Source: Desmodesmus armatus (taxonomy: Eukaryota > Chlorophyta > Chlorophyceae > Sphaeropleales > Scenedesmaceae). From it: DNA of 64,000 bases. The stretch is taken from contig VIIQ02000689.1 of NCBI GenBank assembly GCA_007449985.2, positions 310,001-374,000 on the forward strand, written 5' to 3'. The notes beneath the pieces are model-generated. The model had not been told where the DNA came from, searched no databases, and saw only the letters and a list, made by a program, of their open reading frames with translations. The translations under genes and the position numbers were made by a program. Within the stretch, counting starts at the first letter, position 1, and every line of letters starts with the position of its first letter. Below are positions 57,084 to 64,000 of this stretch, piece after piece.

Positions 57084-60000
57084 TCACAGCAGAGCCACAA
57101 CTAAAGTCCCAGACAAGGAGCCTGCAAGCACCAATATGCTGCCAAAGCCGCTGCTTGGCGGCCTGCTAGCTGCCTCCGGCACACCCCCATCATTCCTACC
57201 CACCCCCACCCTGCAGCCAGCCAGTGGCAGCAATGCGACCGTGCCTGTCTCAAGGCCACTGAAACTACCTCGCGGCCGCATGCTCAAGTGACGCGTGCCA
57301 CTCACCACATCCCACACCTGCAGCACACCAGAGCTGGCAACAGCAGCAGCAGTGGTGCCGCACAGCACTGCCGAGCTCACACCACCTGCACCCACTGCCA
57401 CCAACGGCCGGCCGATCTGCGCGTCACCACTGCTGTGCAGCACGACAGCCCTCAGCTGTTTCTGGTCAACCCTGGCAGCATCCCTGCCACTGCTGTCAAG
57501 GCTTGACACCATCGCTAAGCACACCACAGGCTGTGAATGCCCTAGGCTTCCCAGCTGCTGCTGCATGCCTCCCCCTGCCTCAGTTGCTGACCTCCCAGCC
57601 ACTGGCTGTGCTGCTCGCATGGCTGCTGCTGCTGCACCACCTACTGTGTTGAGCCCGGTTGCCAAAAGGCCTGACAGGCGCAGCCCAGGGCTGTGGATAG
57701 CCATGATCTGCTGCCGCAGGCCCACATCCCACACCGCAACCGGACCCTGGCTGCAGCAGCCAACCAGCAGCACCCGAGTGCCTGGCAGTGCAGGCCCACC
57801 ACTGCTGAATTCTGGAGCACACTCATACTGCTGCAGCGGCTCGTGCTGACTGCTGTCCTCCACATGCATGCTGTTGGATCCTGTCGGTGCAGAAACAAGG
57901 TGCTGCTCAGCATGGTGGCGTTGTGCAAGAGGCGCAAAGCAGTAGCACAGCCAGTGGCTGGGAGGTCCAACAGCAGTAGAAGCAGTAGTATCAGTAGTAG
58001 CACTGCAGCAGTAGCACAGGTTCCTTGCAGTTTTGCACTCAGACTTCAAAAGTGGTATTCGGCAATGTAGCCAGTTTCCTTGCATGCCCGTCATGCAGAC
58101 TGTCTTGAGTCCTAGCCTGTCCGGGCCCTAGCAGGACTCACCTTGCACCACAAAGCAAACCTCGGCAATGTCTGGGAAGGGGATGTGCATGTAGCTTGCC
58201 GAAGGCAGCACCACACAAGCTGAAGCATCAGCTACCTGCATTCTGCTTGGCCCTCCAGCAGCTGCTGTGGGGCCGGCCTCTGGACCTATTTGTTGCTGTT
58301 GCTGCACGAGAGGCCACACGCATGCGCGGCCACCGTCGCCTGCAGCTGCCAGCAGCCCCTGCTGCTCACAGGCTGCCAGGCATCTTGCTGCAAAGGGTGC
58401 TGGCAGGGCCTGCACCAGCACTACAGCGCCTGGATGCTGGCCCTGCTGCTGGCCTTGTGGGGCTGGTGCTGGGGGCTCCTCAGCACTGCAGTCCAGCTGG
58501 TAGATGCTGACTGCATGGCTGCAGCACGCGCCACCCTGTGGGCTGACGTCTGGTGTACTGATACCCTTTTGCAAACCGTCCACGGCAGCGCTGCGTAGCT
58601 TGCGCTTGCTGCTGCCGGTGGCTGCAGCTTGCGTGGCTGCCTGGACGGGAGTGTGCTTGGTCTCTGAGTCGCGTCCAAGAGGGGTCTGGCGGTCCCCTGT
58701 GCTGCTGAGGCTGGTGCCATGGAGCTGAAGCTTAGAGGCAACCGCCAGCATGGGCCCCTGCTGCCGCCCTTCTCCACCAGTAGCCACGGGCAGAAGCAGC
58801 AGCCCTGTGCGCAGCAGGTCTGCGTGTGCCTTGCTGTGGTGCTGGTGGATTGGGGCGCCCCTGCCAGCTGCAGGTGTACTGGCCGCCTTGGATGGGCCCA
58901 CCAGCACTGGCAGGCGGGTGGCTGTCAAAGCGATCGGCCCTGTCTGCTGCTGCGGCTGCTGTGGCATGCCCCCACCAGGCAGAGGCTGCTGCTGCAGCAT
59001 GGATGTGTTGAGCAGCAGCAGCCCATGCGTGTTGCTGCCTGTTGGCTCCTGCAACAGGACGGCTGCATACCCGCTGCAGCACAGGATGTGAGTGACCGGC
59101 TGCCCCAGGTGCAGCTCCAGCACCCGCTGCTGTAGTTTGTCCAGGAAAAAGCTCCTGCTGCCTGCCTTGCTGCTGCTGGCCACTCCGGCATGGCTGCCTT
59201 GCACACCTGCTGTCTTGGGGTCCTCTGCAGCTGGGGCCAAAGCTGCATGACCTGGGTAGGGCCTGCAGGCGTCCCTGGGGGCTGAGGCCCTCTGCCGCTT
59301 GTGAAAGTGGTGGGGACGCTGCAGCTCTGCCAGCCCTACTGCTGCAGATGGGTTTGGGTTGTGCAAGACACCCTCGTCAAGCTTGTGCTTCCTGCTGCTG
59401 CTGTCAAGCTGCTGGGCGCCCGCCACCCCGTCGCCTTCACTGCAAGCATCGCTGGCAGAAGTAGCAGGCACATGGGAGAGTTGCCCAGCCAGCCCTACAG
59501 CTCCCAGCAGGGAATGTGATTCCTGCAGCAACTGCTGTGACGGTGGCTGTGTCTCATCCGGTAAAGGAGTACCCGCCACACAGCCTGGGCCTGTTGACAT
59601 CCCTGGTGACACCTCTGCTGCTGCTGGACCTACACCAGGTACCTGCCCAGCCCCTGCACTCATCCCAGACAGTGCCCCAAGCAGCAGCTCACCCCGGGGT
59701 GTGCAGCCAGCTGCACAGACACCAGCAGACGCCAACGCAGCGGCTGCTGCTGCTGCTCGTGCTGCAGTGGGGCCCTGATCAACAGGCGTGCGCCCTGCAG
59801 AGGCGCTCACATGCTGCGACGTGCTGGGCGGTGTTGCCCCAAGCAGCGACGACCCAGACACGCAATCCCACCCAGCTGCTGTCTGTGGCATTCCTGCCTC
59901 TGCCACTGCTGCTATCGGCGGAATGGACACCCCCCTTGCAGCCCCGCGCCCTGCTGCAGCTGGCGTGTGGAACAGTGCTGCTGCCAGGCCTGCAGCAGCA

Positions 60001-61448
60001 GCTGCAGCAGCACGCCGGCTCCCTGCAGCTGCCAGCAGCTCTGTGTGGACTGCTGCTGGCGTATGGGTGGCAGCAGCAGCACCTTCAGAAGCTGCTGCTG
60101 CTGCTGCTTGGGGGTCCAATGATGTGTCTGGCGTGGCAGCAACACTTGGCAGCAGTGCTACCCCATGCACAGCGCCGGTGAGGAGGCCTGGATCACCAGC
60201 AGCTGCGGGAGTGCACCTTGAGGCCGAGGCAGCAGCGATTGTGGCTGCAGCTCCTGAGCCTAACTGTTGGTGTGCTGCAGCATGCTGGTATACCGCTACT
60301 CGACTGCCAGCACGCGGCTGAGCAGGGGTGACCTCAATCTCTTCCGGCTGCTCTGGTTGCCCGGCCATGCCATGCTGCTGCTGGGGCTGGGCCTGGTCAG
60401 GATGTTGAGCTGGGCTGGCTTCCTGGTCATGGTGCAAGTCTGCTGCGGATGCGTGACCGGTGCTGCCATGCATGCCGCTGCCGCCACTGCCAGCAGCAGC
60501 CTGCGGTGGTGCATGTGTGGCTGTCCTGGGGCTGAACAGCTGCTGCTGTGCTGGTGGCAGGGCAGGCCGCTGCAAGTCTGCAGGCCCTGCCGCGGCTATG
60601 CCTGCAGCACCTGGGGCCTGCGACTGTGCATCCAGGAGGTAGTGTGCACGCATGTTGAGCAGCATCTGCTGCTGCAGCGGCCCTGGGGAGTCTTCACCAG
60701 GCAGCTGGTAGCCCTCATGCGGCTGGTGGCTGGCTACCGCAGCAGCACCTGCAGGCAGGCTGCTGCCCTGAACGCCCAGCAGGCTGCGCCTGCCCTGTTG
60801 CAGCCTGCGCTGACGGCCCTGGCCGGTTTTGTGGGGCTGCTGCCAGCGCGGCTGCACGCCCGCACCACCAGGTGCTGTGTGACCGCCACCGGCAGGCATC
60901 AGGAGCTGTGCCAGGAGGTCCTTGTTGCTGGTAGGGGGCTGCGCATCTGGTGGGGGTGGCATCATACCGCCTACTGCATGCTGCAGGGGTTGGAGCTGTG
61001 CTGGCGGCAGCTTGAGGCCGTCTTCCTCATGCTGCTGCTGCATGTCTGTGGCACCATAGTCCTCTGTGCTGTCAGTCCCCAGCAACTGCCGAAGGTGGGG
61101 AGCTCCACACTGCTGTTGGTACTGTTGGTACAGCACCTTGGGTGCAGGCTGCACCTCCAGGCTTCCATTTGTGTGTACATGCAGCTGGTGCTGTGGCTGT
61201 GGCTGTGCTCCTGCTTGCTGCAGTTGTGCTGCAGCCCCTGCTTGAGACTCCCACGCTTCATATACCTGTCGAGAAACAACGCTGCAGAAGTGATGCGGCT
61301 GATAGAGGCTCAAGCAGGCACTGCGGCTACCAGCCTGTCAGCCCACCTGCAAGCACACCACCAGCTGCAGCTGCTTCTCCAGCAGCACTGCAGTGCTGTC
61401 ACTGGGCAGAGGCTGAAGCTGTTGCAGGTAACTGGCGTGTACAACCAT
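57084..61448 (-). CDS. large Gln/Ala-rich protein with C-terminal WD40-like beta-propeller
   Basis: Three exons (61448-61347, 61265-58142 and 57880-57084) join in phase to give about 1340 residues. The N-terminal helix-forming segment (STAVLLEKQLQLVVCLQ) continues into VYEAWESQ across the first intron. Residues about 60-740 are low-complexity Gln/Ala/Gly/Pro. From about 745 onward the sequence shows repeated beta-strand patterns: VLELHLGQPVTHILCCSGYA, RCLAACEQQGLLAAAGDGGR, RVLLVGCCSQGPVAVWDV, SGVLQVWDVVSGTRHL and ILVLAGSLSGTLVVAL. The two VWDV segments are WD40-like, so a divergent propeller is likely. The layout of N-terminal coil, long disordered middle and C-terminal propeller is reminiscent of PALB2, the BRCA2 partner, but I see no diagnostic motif, and other propeller scaffolds fit equally well. 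The start is the first ATG in the exon with a downstream donor in phase. Confidence 0.75.
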
Positions 61449-62511
61449 ACCATTCAGCTGTCTGTGGGAGGTTGTAAGGCAGGGAGGCCCACACCACACA
61501 GGGAGCCCTACAATTCGAATGCTGTCATGTATCCTCGGAGAAGGATTCCGCAGGATCCTTCGGAGTGACTGGGGGGGCCCAAAAAAAAGAGCAAATGTGT
61601 AATAACTGTGTAACCTCAAGTGTGACCGTCCGCAGGTTGCATACGCAGCCCGAAAGCCTCAATTTCAACGTAAAACGGCAACCAAAAGGCTGTGGAGGAT
61701 GCAGAAGGGTGGCAACGAACAGCAAGCGAAGCAACATACCGTTGCTACCCGTCTGTCGGGACCGCGTGCAGAAGGCAGAGGAGAGCCAAGGCCATCGAGA
61801 TGTGTGCTTTTCAGCAGGAACCAATGCAGTCGAGGCACACTATGAACACTGCTGCTGTGTTCGACCCAAACGAGGGACACCACGATCGTGTAATCGAAAC
61901 AGACACCTGAGCCACCTGGCTGTCGAGCCCTCACATTTCATAATCAACGATGCTGAATGATGCCAAGGAAGAGTGAATACGTGGGGCAACTGCATCGCCA
62001 CCATGTGTGTCATCAACTCTCGCTGGGGGGGAGTGTGAGGGGGGTCTCCCCCCTCCACAAAAGAGCCACTGCCACTGCTAGTAGCTGCGTCGGCATCAAA
62101 GCAACGCCAGAAACAGCACAATACAACAGCACTGCATCCCCATCAGGCGCAGCAGGCAGCAAACACACCACAACAGGGAAGCCACCCCAACAAAGGGGGG
62201 TCTGCCCCCCTGCCTTGCCAGCCTGCAGCAGACACAACCAGAGGAGCATCAAACCCCCCACCGCGGCCTGTTCGACGGGTGTAGCGCAGGAGCGCCGTTT
62301 GATCTCCTCTTCAACAACTGCACACGTCTTGACAGTTCATCAGTCCAACATGAGATAGCCATCAGCTCAAATAGTGTGAGCAAGTGTGACAGCAGCACTA
62401 CACACGAACAGGTGTGTTGGTTCATTCAACCGTTTCTGACGTAGCTTGACAGCTTGGATCGCCTTGCAGTCAAGCAATCACCGGGTTGTAACCCCGCCTG
62501 GTGGCAGCACG
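61449..62511. other. divergent promoter region
   Basis: This lies between the starts of the propeller gene (-) and the FAD enzyme (+). Frames such as 61565-61960 + have no recognisable motif. No other structure is seen. Confidence 0.55.
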
Positions 62512-63995
62512 ATGGGCTGCAACGGGCGCAAGGTTGCTGTTATTGGCAGCGGAATCAGCGGATTGTCCACTGCCTGGCTGCTGCACAGGTGGGGCTGCCG
62601 CGGGGGTTTGTGTGGTGTGCAGCTGGTGGTGATCGGTGCTGAATGGTGTGAGGGTGCTGTGCACTCTGCAGGAGCGGTGCCAAGGTCACGTTGTTCGAAG
62701 CAGAACCAACATGTGGTGGCCATACCCTCACAGACAGCACCGGCCAGTGGCCTGTGGACCTGGGATTCCAGGTGAGAGGTTCCACCTGTGTCCCAGTCTT
62801 GATGACGCTCGCACGCGGAGGCAGACTGCGGGTGCAGCCACCTTGATACATTTGAAGAAGACTTTTTTTGCGTAATTGAGGGCTGAGATGGGGGGGAGGG
62901 TCTTGCACAACCTTGCAGCAGCTGTATGAGGTCACTGTACGTAGGCAATGTCTCAGTTCAGTGAACGCGTGGCTGGTGGCCCACAGGTATACAATCTGAC
63001 AACCTACCCAAACCTTGTGGGCTTTCTGGAGGAGCTGGGTGTGGACACAGAGCCGTCTGAGATGTCCTTCTCTCTGTCAATGGACCAAGGTATGGGGCTG
63101 CTGCCGGGTTGCCCCCTGCGTGCTGTAGCCCGCCTGGCATGTCGGAAACACTGGGTGCTGGAGCAGCAGCCGGGCTCAGTTGTGACACCACAGTGTGATG
63201 CCCACGAGCAACGTGAGACAGTGCCTGTGGGCAGAGCAGCAGCATGTGTGGCCCCAAGCAGCAGCCCAGGGTGGAACACCAGCGTGATGGACATTGGCAG
63301 TTTGACAGTGCTGGGGTGCACAGCAGAGCATGCTCGTGTACATAGCAGAGTATGTTGATGTTCAACAGGAGCTTGCTGCACTTCTTCTTGTCCTGCAGGC
63401 AAGCTGGAGTGGGCCAGCCATGACCTCAGCACAATTTTCATTCAGCGAAAAAACCTGGTCAGCCCCAGCTTCCTGCGCATGGTGCTGGATGTGATCCGTT
63501 TTGGCAAGGAAGCGCCTCAGGTGGGTGTACAGCTTTGCTGCCAGCAAGCACTTCAGCGGACGGTAGGCAGTGGCACCCTTGCGCTGTTTTTCAACTGCAA
63601 GCTGGCTTGAACACCACTGCCATCAGGATGAAGACAGCATCAGCATGAAGACAGCACCCAGGGTTTGCTGGTCGAGTTCATGCCAGCGAGTGCAGGATGG
63701 CACAGAGGAGGGAGAGTCAGTCAGCCAGTTGGCTGCTGGCGGGTGTGGCGGTGGCTGGGACAATGGGGCGTCCAAGCCTGACAGCACATGCTGCCTAGAG
63801 CAGCCGCTGCGGTCCAACAAGGTTCACATCACGCGCATCACTACACCCTGACAGGTTCTGGACCCAGAGCTGACGCACGTGTACCGGGACATGACGCTGG
63901 GCCACTACCTGGACAGCAAGGGCTACAGCGAGGCCTTCAAGTACAACTATGTCCTGCCCATGTGCGCCGCTGTTTGGAGCGTGCCAAACGCCACG
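62512..63995 (+). CDS. FAD-dependent amine-oxidase-like oxidoreductase, 3' incomplete
   Basis: Five exons (62512-62588, 62672-62771, 62987-63089, 63399-63520 and 63855-63995) join in phase to give 181 residues; the last ends at a donor four bases from the window edge, so the gene continues. The start MGCNGRK is followed by the dinucleotide-binding motif VAVIGSGISGLSTAWLL, then KVTLFEAEPTCGGHT and PVDLGFQVYNLTTYPNLVGF, EELGV, SEMSFSLSMD, GKLEWAS and LPMCAAVWSVPN. This string is typical of the flavin proteins annotated as NAD/FAD-binding amine oxidases in bacteria and of the N-terminal domain of plant cyclopropane fatty-acid synthases. Whether a methyltransferase domain follows here cannot be seen. 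The substrate is unknown; a role in lipid or carotenoid-like chemistry is only inferred. Confidence 0.88.
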
Positions 63996-64000
63996 GTGAG

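Noticed and set aside
57295..57849. 184-codon open frame on +
   Set aside because: It is antisense to the last propeller exon, which contains WD-like strands on the minus strand.
60267..61568. 433-codon open frame on +
   Set aside because: It is antisense to the Gln/Ala-rich exon of the propeller gene; CAG repeats give long open frames on both strands.
1..64000. CRISPR arrays, bacterial operons, insertion sequences
   Set aside because: The window is clearly eukaryotic nuclear DNA. Its repeats are tandem or microsatellite; I found no regularly spaced repeat-spacer array, no transposase and no terminal repeats of a transposon.

Overview
This window is nuclear DNA from a green alga. The evidence is an intron-rich gene for the photosystem I subunit PsaK, a RAP-domain organelle RNA protein, GT-AG introns of roughly 70-500 bp with G|GTGAGT-like donors and CAG acceptors, and proteins crowded with CAG/GCA-encoded Gln, Ala and Ser runs. 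Telomere-like tracts of the TTTAGGG type fit Chlorophyceae, perhaps Sphaeropleales, but the species cannot be named. All gene models were built by hand, by joining exons whose splice phases agree; no transcript or database search was available.

Layout. 3.5-4.3 kb: bZIP transcription factor (-). 7.1-15.0 kb: giant RAP-domain protein (+). 18.9-20.0 kb: psaK (+). 21.5-26.4 kb: B3-domain DNA-binding protein (+). 27.6-34.9 kb: eIF2B delta (-), 15 exons. 36.3-38.0 kb: single-pass membrane protein with a degenerate AAA-like domain, resembling torsin cofactors, with an apparent frameshift (-). 38.4-39.3 kb: small unknown protein (+). 39.8-41.3 kb: cornichon cargo receptor (+). 41.8-44.6 kb: short-chain dehydrogenase/reductase (-). 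45.3-46.2 kb: small Cys-motif protein (+). 50.9-53.4 kb: protein kinase with a plastid-like leader and no HRD arginine (+). 57.1-61.4 kb: 1340-residue protein with a predicted C-terminal beta-propeller (-). 62.5 kb to the window edge: FAD-dependent amine-oxidase-like enzyme (+, 3' incomplete). Long stretches at 0-3.5, 15-18.9, 46.2-50.9 and 53.4-57 kb hold no convincing gene.

The genes are monocistronic housekeeping and regulatory genes with no obvious shared pathway. Neighbouring start sites are often divergent (bZIP/RAP, membrane protein/small protein, SDR/Cys-motif protein, propeller protein/FAD enzyme), and 3' ends are convergent for B3/eIF2B delta and cornichon/SDR.

The most unusual feature is a recurring structure: four times, in three genes, a short segment spanning an exon edge and its splice site is duplicated inside the neighbouring intron, leaving a decoy splice site. 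In two of the four cases the copies are separated by a degenerate telomere-like tract. This looks like a repair or duplication signature that could feed alternative splicing.
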